Source: Pantoea eucalypti (GTDB taxonomy: Bacteria; Pseudomonadota; Gammaproteobacteria; Enterobacterales; Enterobacteriaceae). Taken from it: a stretch of DNA of 64,000 nucleotides. Below the pieces are notes generated by a model. That model was not told the DNA's origin. It searched no databases and saw only the letters and a list, made by a program, of their open reading frames with translations. Of this stretch, positions 26,882-37,498 are shown one piece after another. Location: assembly GCF_009646115.1 (NCBI RefSeq), contig NZ_CP045720.1, forward strand, positions 2,542,001 through 2,606,000, written 5' to 3'. The translations under genes were made by a program, and so were the position numbers. The number at the start of each line of letters is the position of its first letter. The first letter of the stretch is position 1.

Positions 26882-28126
26882 TCACTGACCGCTTAATACC
26901 CGAGCCGGGTCAATGCGGCTGGCACGTCTGGCGGGATACCAGCTCGCCAGCAGGCTCAGCAGAATCGCCGTAATCAGTACTGAGAACACATCAATCCAGT
27001 GCAATTCCGACGGCAGGAAATCAATGAAGTAAATATCCCCCGCCAGCAGATGATGGCCGGTAATCGACTCCAGTCCGCGCACCAGCGAGGTCAGGTTAAG
27101 CGCCACCAGCACGCCCACGACCACGCCGCTGACGCTGCCCAGCAGACCCGCCAGCAAACCGTACCAGATAAAGATGGCGCGGATCAGCCGATCTTTAGCG
27201 CCGAGTGTGCGCAGCACTGCAATGTCACTGCTTTTGTCTTTTACCGCCATTACCAGCGTGGAAACGATGTTAAAACAGGCAACGCCAATCACCAGCACCA
27301 TCGCCAGATACATGATCGCGCGGATCATCTGAATGTCGCGATACATATAGCCGTAAGTGCCAATCCAGCTCTTGATGTAGACGTAAGAGCGGGTCGCCTC
27401 ACCCGCATCGCGCACCAGTTTGACCGCCTGGAAGGGGTCGGTCATCTTCAGGGCGATGCCCGACACGCTGTCACCCATCTCCAGATAGTGCTGCGCATCG
27501 GCCAGCGGCACCAGCGCCAGACTGTGATCGAGCATGCCGCTCAATTGCAGGATACCGCTGACCTGAAGCCGGATACGTTTTGGCTGCAGCAGTTTGTTAT
27601 CACCATCGTTATTGGGGATCATAATGGTGATCCAGTCGCCCTGCTTCACATTCAGCGATTTCGCGATGCCGCCGCCCAGAATGATTTGCTGCTTACCGGC
27701 GGCAAAAGTGGACCAGGCGTTATTGGCGACAAACTGTGGCAGTGCGCTGAGACGCAGCTCTTGTGCGGGATCAACGCCTTTAACCTGCAGCGCTTCCAGC
27801 CGGGCACCGCTCTCAATCAGGCCAGTGAAGTTCACGTAGGGCGCTGCCGCTGCAATGCCGGGCACCTTTTCAATCGGGGCAATCATCGACTGCCAGTGCT
27901 GAAACGGCTGATTGACCGCCTCGATCTCACCGTGCGGCACCACCGCCAGAATGCGATTGTTCAGCTCACGCTCAAAACCGTTCATGGCGCTCAGACCGAT
28001 AATCAGCACCGCCACGCCCAGCGCAATCCCGATAGTAGAGATCACCGAAATCAGCGAGACCATGCCGCCACGACGGCGGCCGCGGCTAAAGCGCAGGCCC
28101 AGCAACAGGGATAACGACGAGCCCAT
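26882..28126 (-). CDS. lolE: Lipoprotein-releasing ABC transporter permease LolE
   Basis: A 414-residue inner-membrane permease with one N-terminal membrane segment, a large periplasmic domain (about 45-270) and three C-terminal membrane segments, typical of LolC/E. With LolC and LolD it extracts outer-membrane lipoproteins from the inner membrane and hands them to LolA. Its ATG shares one base with the lolD stop. Confidence 0.96.
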   Translation of the reverse strand: MGSSLSLLLGLRFSRGRRRGGMVSLISVISTIGIALGVAVLIIGLSAMNGFERELNNRILAVVPHGEIEAVNQPFQHWQSMIAPIEKVPGIAAAAPYVNFTGLIESGARLEALQVKGVDPAQELRLSALPQFVANNAWSTFAAGKQQIILGGGIAKSLNVKQGDWITIMIPNNDGDNKLLQPKRIRLQVSGILQLSGMLDHSLALVPLADAQHYLEMGDSVSGIALKMTDPFQAVKLVRDAGEATRSYVYIKSWIGTYGYMYRDIQMIRAIMYLAMVLVIGVACFNIVSTLVMAVKDKSSDIAVLRTLGAKDRLIRAIFIWYGLLAGLLGSVSGVVVGVLVALNLTSLVRGLESITGHHLLAGDIYFIDFLPSELHWIDVFSVLITAILLSLLASWYPARRASRIDPARVLSGQ

Positions 28127-28830
28127 TACAGCGCTCCTGCCATAGTAAGCTGCTCGCTTAACTGACCGTCACGCATCTCCATCTGTCGCATCATGCGTTT
28201 TGCCAGCATCAGATCGTGCGTGACCACCAGAAACGCGGTGCCCTGACGCACGTTCAGTTCGCCCAGCAGTTCAAAAATAGCGTCAGCGTTGCGCGCATCC
28301 AGGTTGCCGGTTGGCTCATCCGCCATCACCAGACGAGGACGGTTGACCAGCGCACGGGCAATCGCCACGCGCTGGCGTTCGCCGCCTGACAGTTCAGAAG
28401 GCCGGTGCGTGGCGCGATGGTCCAGACCGACTGCCGCCAGCATCTCACGGGCGCGATCCTGCGCTTCCGCTTTCGCAGTTTTGCCAATGAGCAGTGGCAT
28501 CGCCACGTTCTCCAGCGCACTGAAGTCCGGCAACAGATGGTGGAACTGATAGATAAAGCCCAGCTCGCGGTTACGCAGTTCGGCTTTGGCTGATGAGGAC
28601 ATGGCATTCAGTGACTGACCATCAAACACCACGTCACCCGAGGTCGGCGCATCCAGACCGCCCAGCAGGTGCAGCAGCGTACTTTTACCGGAGCCTGAGC
28701 TGCCAACGATAGCCGTCAGTTCACCGGGCTGGAGGCTGAAAGCCACATTGCGCAGCACATCGGTCTGCACGCTGCCTTCCTGATAGCGTTTGCACAGGTC
28801 GCGGCACTGCAACAAAGGAGTGTTACTCAT
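28126..28830 (-). CDS. lolD: Lipoprotein-releasing ABC transporter ATPase LolD
   Basis: ATPase subunit of LolCDE, 234 residues from the ATG at 28830; the open frame extends upstream into lolC but that is not used. Walker [11 protein letters not shown]-loop, signature [15 protein letters not shown] and Walker [13 protein letters not shown] are all present. It overlaps lolC by eight bases and lolE by one, so translation is coupled. Confidence 0.97.
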   Translation of the reverse strand: MSNTPLLQCRDLCKRYQEGSVQTDVLRNVAFSLQPGELTAIVGSSGSGKSTLLHLLGGLDAPTSGDVVFDGQSLNAMSSSAKAELRNRELGFIYQFHHLLPDFSALENVAMPLLIGKTAKAEAQDRAREMLAAVGLDHRATHRPSELSGGERQRVAIARALVNRPRLVMADEPTGNLDARNADAIFELLGELNVRQGTAFLVVTHDLMLAKRMMRQMEMRDGQLSEQLTMAGAL

Positions 28831-30022
28831 AACGTAAAGCCTCAGCAGGTTGAACGGCGGCAGCGCGCCACGAAGGATAGAGCGTAGACAACAGCGCCAC
28901 AATCATCGCGCTGAGGGCGATAGTGACCACCTGCCACACATTAATATCAACCGGCAACGCGGCCCCATCAAGGAACAGGCCAATTACCGGCATTAAGTTG
29001 TTGAGCTGGCTGGCGAGCAGGACGCCGAGCAGCGTGCCGAGCAGCGTGCCGATAATCCCGGCGCTGGCACCCTGAACCATAAACACCGCCACGATTTGCC
29101 GGCGTGTCAGGCCCTGGGTCTGGAGGATCGCCACTTCGCCCTGCTTCTCCATGATCAGCAGGCCTAATGACGTGATGATGTTAAAGGCTGCGACGGCGAT
29201 GATCAGGCTCAGCAGCAGGCCCATCATGTTTTTCTCCATGCGCACTGCCTGGAAAAGATCGCCTTTGCGCTCACGCCAGTCTTTCCAGATAAGGCCCGCA
29301 GGCAATGTCTGCTGACTCAGACTGTCGACTGATAGCGGTTTATCCAGCCACAGTCGCCAGCCAGTAATATTCCCGGCCGGATAACGCATGACGCGCGACG
29401 CATCCTGCAGATTGACCAGAATCTGATACCCGTCGACTTCGCTATTGGCAGCATAGGTGCCCGCTACCGTAAACAGACGCTGACTCGGCACCCGCCCCAT
29501 TGGCGTGAACTGGCTGACAGACGGCACCATCAAACGCAGCTGATCGCCACGTTTTACGCCAAGTTGTGATGCCAGCTGTTCGCCGAGAATGACATTGTAC
29601 TGTCCGGGCTGCAGCACGCTCTGCTGGGTATTCACCAGGAACGGCGTCAGCGGATCTTTTTCATCCGGATTAATGCCCAGCATTACGCCAACGGAGACGC
29701 TGCGCGGGCTTTGCAGCACCACATTGGCGGTGGTCAGCGGCGCGATGCGGTTAACGCCCTGCAGATTCAGCGAGGCGGCGGGTTGCTGTTGGGGATTGAG
29801 ACTGCCTTTGTCGCTGGTAATCAGCGCCTGCGGCATCAGCCCAAGAATATTGCCTTCGAGTTCACGCTCAAAACCGTTCATCACCGATAACACGGTGACC
29901 ATCGCCAGCACGCCAAGCGTAATGCCAATCGTTGAGAGCCAGGAGACAAAGCGACCGAAGCGATCCGATGCTCGTCCGCGCATGTAACGCAGACCGATAA
30001 ATAGCGCGACAGGTTGATACAT
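28823..30022 (-). CDS. lolC: Lipoprotein-releasing ABC transporter permease LolC
   Basis: A 399-residue permease, paralogous to LolE: first membrane segment about 25-50, periplasmic domain with the LolA-binding hook, and three C-terminal membrane segments. LolC is the subunit that recruits LolA. The start [13 protein letters not shown] at 30022 matches the family; the longer frame to 30148 is not used. First gene of the lolCDE operon. Confidence 0.96.
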   Translation of the reverse strand: MYQPVALFIGLRYMRGRASDRFGRFVSWLSTIGITLGVLAMVTVLSVMNGFERELEGNILGLMPQALITSDKGSLNPQQQPAASLNLQGVNRIAPLTTANVVLQSPRSVSVGVMLGINPDEKDPLTPFLVNTQQSVLQPGQYNVILGEQLASQLGVKRGDQLRLMVPSVSQFTPMGRVPSQRLFTVAGTYAANSEVDGYQILVNLQDASRVMRYPAGNITGWRLWLDKPLSVDSLSQQTLPAGLIWKDWRERKGDLFQAVRMEKNMMGLLLSLIIAVAAFNIITSLGLLIMEKQGEVAILQTQGLTRRQIVAVFMVQGASAGIIGTLLGTLLGVLLASQLNNLMPVIGLFLDGAALPVDINVWQVVTIALSAMIVALLSTLYPSWRAAAVQPAEALRYE

Positions 30023-30270
30023 GGAATCCAGTAAGCCGTTGCCTGAAAATAGGTAGTGGGATGATAAAGGAGCGGCTGGCTTTATGAAACCTCTAACCCT
30101 CTGAGTCGGCAGCAAAGTTGCATCCGGATGCGTCATCTCTTGCCCCAAAGCCGCGGAATAGCCGATAAAGCCGCCGCTTATTGGCTGATTATTCAGCGCA
30201 GGTGGGGTGTAGACTATAATCAGTACAGGATAAGGGGTGAATTTATCGCACAGCGGTAGAGGTAGCGACC

Positions 30271-30480
30271 ATGTTGAAATTTCCCAAAGGCAGTATCGTC
30301 AAACATAAATCCGGGGAGATCAGAGGCGAAATTATCAATGTCTTTGAGCAGGGAAACGCACCCGCCGGCTACTACGTAAAGTGGGACGACGGCAACCTCA
30401 GCTACCATCCTGAGCAGGAACTATCCTGGGCAAATATCGACCGCCCACGCATGCATTACACACAGCAATCCATAAAATAA
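30271..30480 (+). CDS. Small conserved hypothetical protein
   Basis: A 69-residue protein that I do not recognise. It begins [17 protein letters not shown] and has a pattern of short beta strands ([18 protein letters not shown]) reminiscent of small SH3-like or DUF2158-type domains, without clear homology. It is divergent from lolC, has a TATAAT-like TATAATC around 30214-30220 upstream, and is followed by a good terminator, so it is probably a real monocistronic gene. Confidence 0.6.
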   Translation: MLKFPKGSIVKHKSGEIRGEIINVFEQGNAPAGYYVKWDDGNLSYHPEQELSWANIDRPRMHYTQQSIK

Positions 30481-30493
30481 AATGCCCGCTTAA

Positions 30494-30522
30494 CCCCGTC
30501 GCTGCATAGCGACGGCGGTTTT
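30494..30522 (+). terminator. Terminator after the small hypothetical gene
   Basis: A CCGTCGC / GCGACGG stem (30496-30502 and 30509-30515) with a six-base loop, then CGGTTTTTT. Confidence 0.8.
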
Positions 30523-30708
30523 TTATGTTGCCTCGCCAGACTCCGTCTATTCTCTCTCTATCCGCTGCATTACCGCTGACGCCAGGTAATGGCTGACCAA
30601 TCCCTGGATTCAGCGCGGCGCGGCAGGAAAATTGTGCCGCAAAGGTGATCCCCCTGACATAATATGGAATGATTACGTCCTGGAAAAATGGAGCAACCCC
30701 GAGATCCC

Positions 30709-33700
30709 ATGCCCGAACAGACTCGTTATACCCTGCCCGTTAAATCCGGCGATCACCGTCAGCTTGGCCAGATTATAGGCGCAGCGCACGCGGTGGAGTG
30801 TGCCAGCATTACCGAACACCATGCGGGTCCGGTATTGATGATTACCCCCGATACCCAAACCGCCCTGCGTCTGCTGGATGAGATCCGTCAGTTTACCGAT
30901 CTGCCGGTGACGCACCTCGCTGACTGGGAGACACTCCCCTACGACAGCTTCTCGCCGCATCAGGATATTATCTCCGCGCGCCTGTCGACACTCTACCAGC
31001 TGCCGGTGATGCAGCGCGGTATGCTGATCATGCCGGTCAACACCCTGATGCAGCGCGTCTGCCCGCACAGTTTCCTGCACGGCCATGCGCTGGTGATGAA
31101 GCAGGGACAAAAACTGTCACGCGACCGGCTACGCGACCAGCTTGAGCAGGCCGGTTATCGCCATGTCGATCAGGTGATGGAGCACGGTGAATACGCCACG
31201 CGCGGCGCCCTGCTCGACCTGTTCCCGATGGGCAGCGATCAGCCTTATCGCATCGACTTTTTCGATGATGAGATTGATAGCCTGCGCCTGTTCGACGTCG
31301 ACAGTCAGCGTACGCTGGAAGCCGTCCCGGAAATTAACCTGTTGCCGGCCCATGAGTTTCCCAGCGACAAAGCGGCTATTGAGCTGTTTCGCAGCCGCTG
31401 GCGCGAAATTTTTGATGTGCGCCGCGAGTCGGAGCATGTCTATCAGCAGGTAAGTAAAGGCACGCTGCCTGCGGGCATTGAATACTGGCAGCCGCTCTTT
31501 TTTGAACAGCCATTACCGAGTCTGTTCAGCTATCTGCCAGATAACACCCTGATTGTGAACTGTGGCGATCTGGAAGGCAGCGCCCGCCGCTTCTGGCAGG
31601 ATGCTGAGGTGCGTTATGAGAATCGCCGCGTTGATCCGATGCGTCCGCTGCTGGAGCCGGTTACCCTGTGGCTGCGTCCCGATGCCCTGATGGGTGAGCT
31701 TAAAGCCTGGCCGCGCATTCAGATGACCAATGAAGTGCTGCCCGACAAAGCGGCGAATACTAACCTCGGTTACACCCCGCTGCCCGACCTTGCCGTTCAG
31801 GCGCAGGCGAAAGCGCCGCTCGACCATCTGCGTCAGTTTATTGAAACCTTCAGCGGTGCTGTCGTCTTCTCGGTTGAAAGCGAAGGCCGCCGCGAGACCC
31901 TGCAGGAACTGCTGGCCCGGATTAAACTGCGCCCTCAGCCGGTACATCGTTTCGATGAAACTGTCGACGATCGTTTCAGTCTGATGATTGGCGCCAGCGA
32001 GCGCGGTTTCATTGATACCCAGGGTAACCGGGCACTGATTTGCGAAAGCGATCTGCTGGGCGAACGCGTCAGCCGTCGCCGTCAGGATACCCGTCGCACT
32101 ATCAATCCGGACATTCTGATCCGTAACCTGGCGGAGCTGAGCCCCGGCCAGCCGGTGGTGCATCTGGAGCACGGTGTGGGGCGCTATATCGGCCTGACGA
32201 CGCTGGAAGCGGGTGGTATTCAGGCGGAATACCTGATGCTCTCCTACGCCAATGACGCCAAACTCTATGTGCCGGTTTCGTCCCTGCACCTGATCAGTCG
32301 CTACGCGGGTGGCGCGGACGATAACGCCCCACTGCATAAACTGGGCAGCGATGCCTGGTCACGCGCCCGGCAGAAAGCGGCTGAGAAAGTGCGTGATGTG
32401 GCGGCGGAACTGCTGGATATCTATGCCCAGCGCGCCGCCAAATCCGGCTTTGCCTTTAAGCATAATCGTGAACAGTATCAGCTGTTCTGCGAAAGCTTCC
32501 CCTTTGAAACCACACCGGACCAGGCGCAGGCAATCAATGCGGTGCTGAGTGATATGTGCCAGCCGCTGGCCATGGACCGCCTGGTGTGCGGCGACGTCGG
32601 CTTCGGTAAAACCGAAGTGGCAATGCGCGCGGCGTTTCTGGCGATTGAGAACCATAAACAGGTGGCCGTGCTGGTGCCGACCACCCTGCTGGCACAGCAG
32701 CACTACGATAACTTCCGCGATCGCTTCGCCAACTGGCCGGTCCGCATTGAGATGCTCTCCCGTTTCCGTACCGCCAAAGAGCAGGCACAGGTGCTGGAAC
32801 AGGCCAGTGACGGCAAGATCGACATTTTAATCGGCACCCATAAGCTGCTGATGAGCGATCTCAAATGGCACGATCTCGGCCTGCTGATTGTTGATGAAGA
32901 GCACCGCTTCGGGGTGCGTCACAAAGAGCGCATCAAGGCGATGCGTGCCGATGTGGACATTCTGACCCTGACCGCCACGCCGATCCCGCGTACGCTGAAT
33001 ATGGCCATGAGCGGCATGCGCGATCTCTCGATTATCGCCACACCGCCTGCCCGCCGTTTAGCGGTAAAAACCTTTGTGCGTGAATTTGACGATCTGGTGA
33101 TCCGTGAAGCGATCCTGCGTGAAGTTCTGCGTGGCGGACAGGTCTACTATCTTTACAACGACGTTGAAAATATTGAGAAAGCGGCGCAGCGTCTCAGCGA
33201 ACTGGTGCCGGAAGCGCGTGTGGCGATTGGTCATGGCCAGATGCGTGAGCGCGATCTGGAACGGGTGATGAACGATTTCCATCATCAGCGTTTTAACGTG
33301 CTGGTCTGTACCACCATTATCGAAACCGGTATCGACATTCCGACTGCCAATACCATCATCATTGAGCGGGCCGATCACTTTGGTCTGGCACAGCTGCATC
33401 AGCTGCGTGGTCGCGTTGGCCGTTCGCATCATCAGGCTTATGCCTGGCTGTTAACGCCGCATCCAAAATCGATGACCGCCGATGCACATAAGCGACTGGA
33501 AGCGATCGCCTCTCTGGAAGATCTGGGAGCCGGTTTTGCGCTGGCTACGCACGACCTGGAGATTCGCGGTGCCGGCGAGCTACTGGGTGATGAGCAGAGC
33601 GGACAGATGGAGACGCTGGGCTTCACACTCTATATGGAACTGCTGGAGAATGCGGTCGACGCGCTAAAAGCGGGTCGCGAGCCGTCACTGGAAGATCTCA

Positions 33701-34152
33701 CCAGTAATCAGACAGAGGTAGAGCTGCGGATGCCCGCCCTGCTGCCAGAGACGTTTATCCCGGATGTCAGCACCCGTCTTTCGCTCTATAAGCGCATCGC
33801 CAGCGCAGAGGTTGAAGAGGAATTACAGGAGCTGAAAGTGGAGATGATCGACCGATTTGGCCTGCTGCCCGATCCAGCCCGAAATCTGCTGGACGTGGCG
33901 ATTATCCGTCTGAAGGCCCGTGCTGTCGGTCTGCGTAAGATCGAAGCCAGCGACAAAGGCGGTTATTTCGATTTTGCGCCGAAGAACAATGTGGATCCAG
34001 CATGGCTGATCGGCCTGTTGCAGAAAGAGCCACAGCAGTGGAAGCTGGATGGCCCGACACGCCTGCGGTTTACCCGCGAGCTGTCGGAAAGGAAAATACG
34101 GATGGAGTGGGTGCAGGGCTTTGTTTCACAACTGGCTGAGCATCAGGCGTAA
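30709..34152 (+). CDS. mfd: Transcription-repair coupling factor Mfd
   Basis: Removes RNA polymerase stalled at DNA lesions and recruits UvrA. Domains in order: UvrB-like region (1-350), RNA polymerase interaction domain (around LAELSPGQPVVHLEHGVGRY), RecG-like translocase with Walker A GDVGFGKTE and DEEH box, and the C-terminal TRCF domain. I use the ATG at 30709 (MPEQTRYTLP), which gives 1147 residues, like the E. coli 1148; an in-frame ATG seven codons upstream also exists. Confidence 0.97.
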   Translation: MPEQTRYTLPVKSGDHRQLGQIIGAAHAVECASITEHHAGPVLMITPDTQTALRLLDEIRQFTDLPVTHLADWETLPYDSFSPHQDIISARLSTLYQLPVMQRGMLIMPVNTLMQRVCPHSFLHGHALVMKQGQKLSRDRLRDQLEQAGYRHVDQVMEHGEYATRGALLDLFPMGSDQPYRIDFFDDEIDSLRLFDVDSQRTLEAVPEINLLPAHEFPSDKAAIELFRSRWREIFDVRRESEHVYQQVSKGTLPAGIEYWQPLFFEQPLPSLFSYLPDNTLIVNCGDLEGSARRFWQDAEVRYENRRVDPMRPLLEPVTLWLRPDALMGELKAWPRIQMTNEVLPDKAANTNLGYTPLPDLAVQAQAKAPLDHLRQFIETFSGAVVFSVESEGRRETLQELLARIKLRPQPVHRFDETVDDRFSLMIGASERGFIDTQGNRALICESDLLGERVSRRRQDTRRTINPDILIRNLAELSPGQPVVHLEHGVGRYIGLTTLEAGGIQAEYLMLSYANDAKLYVPVSSLHLISRYAGGADDNAPLHKLGSDAWSRARQKAAEKVRDVAAELLDIYAQRAAKSGFAFKHNREQYQLFCESFPFETTPDQAQAINAVLSDMCQPLAMDRLVCGDVGFGKTEVAMRAAFLAIENHKQVAVLVPTTLLAQQHYDNFRDRFANWPVRIEMLSRFRTAKEQAQVLEQASDGKIDILIGTHKLLMSDLKWHDLGLLIVDEEHRFGVRHKERIKAMRADVDILTLTATPIPRTLNMAMSGMRDLSIIATPPARRLAVKTFVREFDDLVIREAILREVLRGGQVYYLYNDVENIEKAAQRLSELVPEARVAIGHGQMRERDLERVMNDFHHQRFNVLVCTTIIETGIDIPTANTIIIERADHFGLAQLHQLRGRVGRSHHQAYAWLLTPHPKSMTADAHKRLEAIASLEDLGAGFALATHDLEIRGAGELLGDEQSGQMETLGFTLYMELLENAVDALKAGREPSLEDLTSNQTEVELRMPALLPETFIPDVSTRLSLYKRIASAEVEEELQELKVEMIDRFGLLPDPARNLLDVAIIRLKARAVGLRKIEASDKGGYFDFAPKNNVDPAWLIGLLQKEPQQWKLDGPTRLRFTRELSERKIRMEWVQGFVSQLAEHQA

Positions 34153-34210
34153 CACCTCTGCCCGCGCACTACTGAGCTAATCGGTAAAGCGCGGGAAATG
34201 GCGATAAAAA

Positions 34211-34237
34211 AAGGCGCATCATACGATGCGCCTTTTT
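34211..34237. terminator. Bidirectional terminator between mfd and ycfJ
   Basis: GGCGCATC / GATGCGCC stem with a four-base loop, flanked by seven A's on one side and five T's on the other, between convergent genes. Confidence 0.85.
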
Positions 34238-34295
34238 CATTATTTCACTATTACGTCGTGCTGTGTGGCCGCGAGTGCAGCAAAGCTTTGCCCAA

Positions 34296-34838
34296 TTACG
34301 CCTGATCGCCGTTGAGAACCAGCTGACCATTGCGATCCAGAGGAATACGCGTGCCGGGGTCATTTTCCATGCGGATTTTACCCTGCTGATCGCCTATTTT
34401 ATAGGTCACGTCATATCCCAGTTTTTTCTCTTGTTTATCATAAACTGTTTTGCAGCGCTGTTCGGTTGTGGTGTAGGTATCCCGATCCTGCAGTCCACCC
34501 TGGACCTGATTACCGGCATAACCGCCCGCTACCGCACCCGCTACTGTCGCTACATCCCTGCCGCGACCGCCACCAAACTGGTGACCCAGCACCCCACCTG
34601 CCACTGCACCTAATACAGAGCCAGCAAGACGGTTTTCATCCTGTACGGCCCGACGGTGGGTCAGTGTGACGTTCCGGCACTCCTGACGTGGCTGTTTGAT
34701 GCTCTCTTTGATTGGTGTTGCAGAGAGTACCTGAGCGTATTGAGGACCGCGATCAAACACATTCATGCCTGCTACGGCTGCAACACCCAGCGCTGCTGCT
34801 ACACCAATACCGATACCCGCTAACATTGATTTATTCAC
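34296..34838 (-). CDS. ycfJ: YcfJ-like glycine-zipper protein
   Basis: A 180-residue protein starting with a GTG at 34838 that has AGGAGG upstream; the peptide then reads MNKSMLAGIGIGV as in E. coli YcfJ. It has an N-terminal hydrophobic segment (5-24) and a glycine-zipper region (LAGSVLGAVAGGVLG..GGGRGRDVATVAGA), typical of 17 kDa surface-antigen-like envelope proteins. Function is not established. Confidence 0.88.
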   Translation of the reverse strand: MNKSMLAGIGIGVAAALGVAAVAGMNVFDRGPQYAQVLSATPIKESIKQPRQECRNVTLTHRRAVQDENRLAGSVLGAVAGGVLGHQFGGGRGRDVATVAGAVAGGYAGNQVQGGLQDRDTYTTTEQRCKTVYDKQEKKLGYDVTYKIGDQQGKIRMENDPGTRIPLDRNGQLVLNGDQA

Positions 34839-35336
34839 AGGAAGTTCCTCCTGAAAAGTGTTACCGCGCAATCCTGCTGTTAAAGCATCCTCGTTAACTG
34901 AGGTATAACCGGCGTGCGCGACGCGCCGTGTTTGTTGAGATGAAGTTTTACAGATGGACCGAAAATGCAACATCAGATAAATGGAGGAAATTGGTCACTT
35001 TGCTATCAGGGCCAGTTTTTAGGAGAGTTCTGATGAGATGTAAGCCAGAAGTAATCGACACCAGAATTTACTTTAATCACTTCAAATTCAATACATTAAG
35101 AGATGACCAATATTGGCGCTACGCCCTGATCATATTGACACATGAACCCTGTCAGATTCGATACAGTGAGCCGATTCGCAGGAACAATAAGCGGCTGTAA
35201 ACCAGTCAGACTGGTGATATCCCATTCACGCTGACGCCTCAGGGTTCGCGCGGCATAGCTGACTGAACGGGGCTCCAGCGCGACGAATAAACCGTTGCAC
35301 GGCTGTCCGCCAGCCGCGACTCCCCACCAGTCTGGC
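34839..35336. other. Intergenic region between ycfJ and ndh terminator
   Basis: About 500 bases. The left end should carry the ycfJ promoter. A 90-codon plus-strand frame (34928-35200) is present but has no convincing ribosome-binding site and no recognisable similarity, so I do not call it. Nothing else stands out. Confidence 0.5.
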
Positions 35337-35373
35337 GCAAAAAAAAAGCCCCCTCAATATCGAGGAGGCTTAG
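35337..35373 (-). terminator. Terminator of ndh
   Basis: On the minus strand, GCCTCCTCG..TGAGGGGGC forms a stem with one mismatch, followed by nine T's, 26 bases after the ndh stop. Confidence 0.85.
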
Positions 35374-35398
35374 CCTTGACCAGACTGATTACGCTTGC

Positions 35399-36703
35399 TT
35401 AGTGCAGCTTAAGCCGGGGACGGATCACCCGGTTAATGCTGCCCACCAGCATCATCAGGCCAGTTTTAAAGTAGCCGTGCAGCGCGACCTGGTGCATACG
35501 GTAGAGTGAGATGTAGACAAAGCGTGCAATACGCCCTTCCACCATCATCGAGCCACGCATCAGGTTACCCATCAGGCTGCCGACCGTACTGAAGCGGGAA
35601 AGCGACACCAGCGAGCCATGGTCTTTATAGACATAGGCTTTCAGCGGTTTACCGTGACGCTGCGCCAGGATGTTTTCCATCGCGCGTGAGGCCATCTGGT
35701 GCGCCGACTGGGCACGTGGCGGAACAAAACCGCCGCCCGGCAGGGCGCAGGAGGCACAGTCGCCAATGGCGTAAATGTCATCGTCCAGCGTGGTCTGCAA
35801 GGTCTCTTTCACCACCAGCTGGTTGATACGGTTGGTTTCCAGTCCGCCAATCTCTTTCAGGAAGTCAGGCGCTTTGATCCCTGCTGCCCAGACCATCAGG
35901 TCGGCTTCGATAAACTCGCCGCCTTTGGTATTCAGGCCATTACGCTCAGCGCTGGTGACCATGGTCTGCGTCAGAACGCGCACGCCCAGTTTGGTCAGCT
36001 CCTGGTGCGCAGCAGCAGAGATGCGCGGTGGGAGTGCAGGCAGAATACGTTCGCCCGCCTCCACCAGCGTCACGTTCAGCGCTTCGCGTCCGAGGCCTTT
36101 GAAGCCGTAGCTGTGCAGCTGTTTCACCGCGTTGTGCAGCTCCGCTGACAGCTCAACGCCTGTTGCGCCGCCGCCCACGATAGCGATGTTCACTTTCTCG
36201 ACCTTGCCTTCGCTGGCAGAGAATTTCAGGAACAGGTTGAGCATTTCGTTGTGGAAACGACGCGCCTGATGTGGATTATCCAGGAAGATGCAGTGATCTT
36301 TGACACCCGGCGTTCCGAAATCATTGGAGGTGCTGCCCAGCGCCATGACCAGCTGGTCGTAGGCCACTTCACGCTGTGGCACCAGCACTTCGCCCTGTGC
36401 GTTCAGCACTTCGGCCAGGCGGATCACTTTGCGGCTGCGATCGATATCGGTGAGCGAACCCAACTGGAACTCAAAACCGTGGTTGCGGGCATGGGCCAGA
36501 TAGCTCAGTGCGTCAATGCCTTCATCCATCGAACCCGTGGCCACTTCGTGCAGCAGCGGCTTCCACAAATGGCTATGGTTACGATCAACCAGGATAATTT
36601 CGGCTTTCTTTTTACGACCCAGTTTATGGCCCAATTGCGTCGCCATTTCCAGGCCGCCCGCTCCCCCGCCGACAATAACAATTCTCTTAACAGACGTAGT
36701 CAA
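35399..36703 (-). CDS. ndh: NADH dehydrogenase (quinone), type II
   Basis: Single-subunit, non-proton-pumping NADH:ubiquinone oxidoreductase on the inner membrane. FAD-binding VGGGAGG (about 9-15) and NADH-binding [13 protein letters not shown] (about 175-187) motifs are present; the C-terminus is amphipathic as in E. coli. The start is a TTG at 36703 with a GAGGGGG ribosome-binding site, giving 434 residues, equal to E. coli. The perfect FNR site upstream fits anaerobic repression. Confidence 0.96.
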   Translation of the reverse strand: MTTSVKRIVIVGGGAGGLEMATQLGHKLGRKKKAEIILVDRNHSHLWKPLLHEVATGSMDEGIDALSYLAHARNHGFEFQLGSLTDIDRSRKVIRLAEVLNAQGEVLVPQREVAYDQLVMALGSTSNDFGTPGVKDHCIFLDNPHQARRFHNEMLNLFLKFSASEGKVEKVNIAIVGGGATGVELSAELHNAVKQLHSYGFKGLGREALNVTLVEAGERILPALPPRISAAAHQELTKLGVRVLTQTMVTSAERNGLNTKGGEFIEADLMVWAAGIKAPDFLKEIGGLETNRINQLVVKETLQTTLDDDIYAIGDCASCALPGGGFVPPRAQSAHQMASRAMENILAQRHGKPLKAYVYKDHGSLVSLSRFSTVGSLMGNLMRGSMMVEGRIARFVYISLYRMHQVALHGYFKTGLMMLVGSINRVIRPRLKLH

Positions 36704-36837
36704 CAAAGACCCCCTCAAATTGTGAACCAAAAGTTAACCAAAGGTTAAATTAAACCTTAAGAAACATAGGGTTGGCGAAGTTAAAATCGCAATCTGCGGC
36801 CAGAATAGCATGGCGGGAAGAGGAGAACATAAGAATA

Positions 36838-36851
36838 TTGATATACATCAA
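36838..36851. promoter_or_regulatory. FNR box upstream of ndh
   Basis: TTGAT-ATAC-ATCAA is a perfect match to the FNR consensus, 135 bases upstream of the ndh start. E. coli ndh is repressed anaerobically by FNR through upstream sites, so conserved control is likely. Confidence 0.75.
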
Positions 36852-36883
36852 AGCGGAGAAATAAAACTCAGATAATTACGTAA

Positions 36884-36910
36884 CGAAAACAGGCACCTTG
36901 CGGTGCCTGA
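36884..36910 (-). terminator. Terminator after ycfP
   Basis: CAGGCACC / GGTGCCTG stem with a four-base loop, followed on the minus strand by TTTTCGTT, six bases beyond the ycfP stop. Confidence 0.75.
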
Positions 36911-36915
36911 CATGT

Positions 36916-37458
36916 TTAACCTGATGTTTTAAAAGATTTTATCCGCTGAAGGTGTGGGGATATGTTTTTGAATTTGTGCCCTTCTGTCTCATCCCAGACG
37001 ATGTCATAAAACGGATGCAGCTGGTCGGCGATGCGCTGGCTGTCCAGCGCCTCATCATGACGGGAGAGGAAGGTCAGACAGCGGTCACGATTGCGCTCGC
37101 GAAAATCGCTGACGCATTTGGTGGCGATATCCTGATACTCCTCGGGACGGTCGATCTTCCCTTCCATATTCTCCTGCGGAAAGAGGTTGGGATTGAAGAT
37201 CGCCTGGCGGATGCCGCACAAAAACCCGATGCGCTCTGACCAGAAGCCGCCCAGCCCGACACCGCAAATCAGAGGGCGGTCATCGTCGGACAGCGTCAGC
37301 ATCTTATCGGTCTCTTTCAGCAGAAACTGCATATCATGTTTAGGATGGCGGGTGCTGTAACTGATCAACCTGACGTCAGGATCGATAAATTGCAGTTGCA
37401 GCACCTTTTCGTGATTGCCCGGACTGTTGGAATCAAAACCGTGCAGATAAATGATCAT
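36916..37458 (-). CDS. ycfP: YcfP, UPF0227 alpha/beta-hydrolase-like protein
   Basis: A 180-residue protein with an esterase-like N-terminus ([17 protein letters not shown]) and a GVGLGG nucleophile-elbow-like turn where the usual Ser is replaced by Leu, so hydrolase activity is doubtful. The GHKF near the C-terminus is conserved. No function is established. It ends the hinT-ycfL-lpoB-thiK-nagZ-ycfP cluster, 40 bases after nagZ. Confidence 0.9.
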   Translation of the reverse strand: MIIYLHGFDSNSPGNHEKVLQLQFIDPDVRLISYSTRHPKHDMQFLLKETDKMLTLSDDDRPLICGVGLGGFWSERIGFLCGIRQAIFNPNLFPQENMEGKIDRPEEYQDIATKCVSDFRERNRDRCLTFLSRHDEALDSQRIADQLHPFYDIVWDETEGHKFKNISPHLQRIKSFKTSG

Positions 37459-37498
37459 GATAATCCTCAGGGTTGAGATAGCGCCGGGCAGTCACTGC

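Noticed and set aside
26999..28114. 371-codon plus-strand frame opposite lolE
   Set aside because: Antisense shadow of a clearly conserved gene in GC-rich DNA; composition (His/Gln rich) is typical of such shadows.
31513..32337. 274-codon frame antisense to mfd
   Set aside because: Shadow of mfd, no independent start signals or similarity.
34928..35200. 90-codon plus-strand frame between ycfJ and ndh
   Set aside because: No convincing ribosome-binding site, no recognisable similarity, and it begins in the ycfJ upstream region; probably chance.
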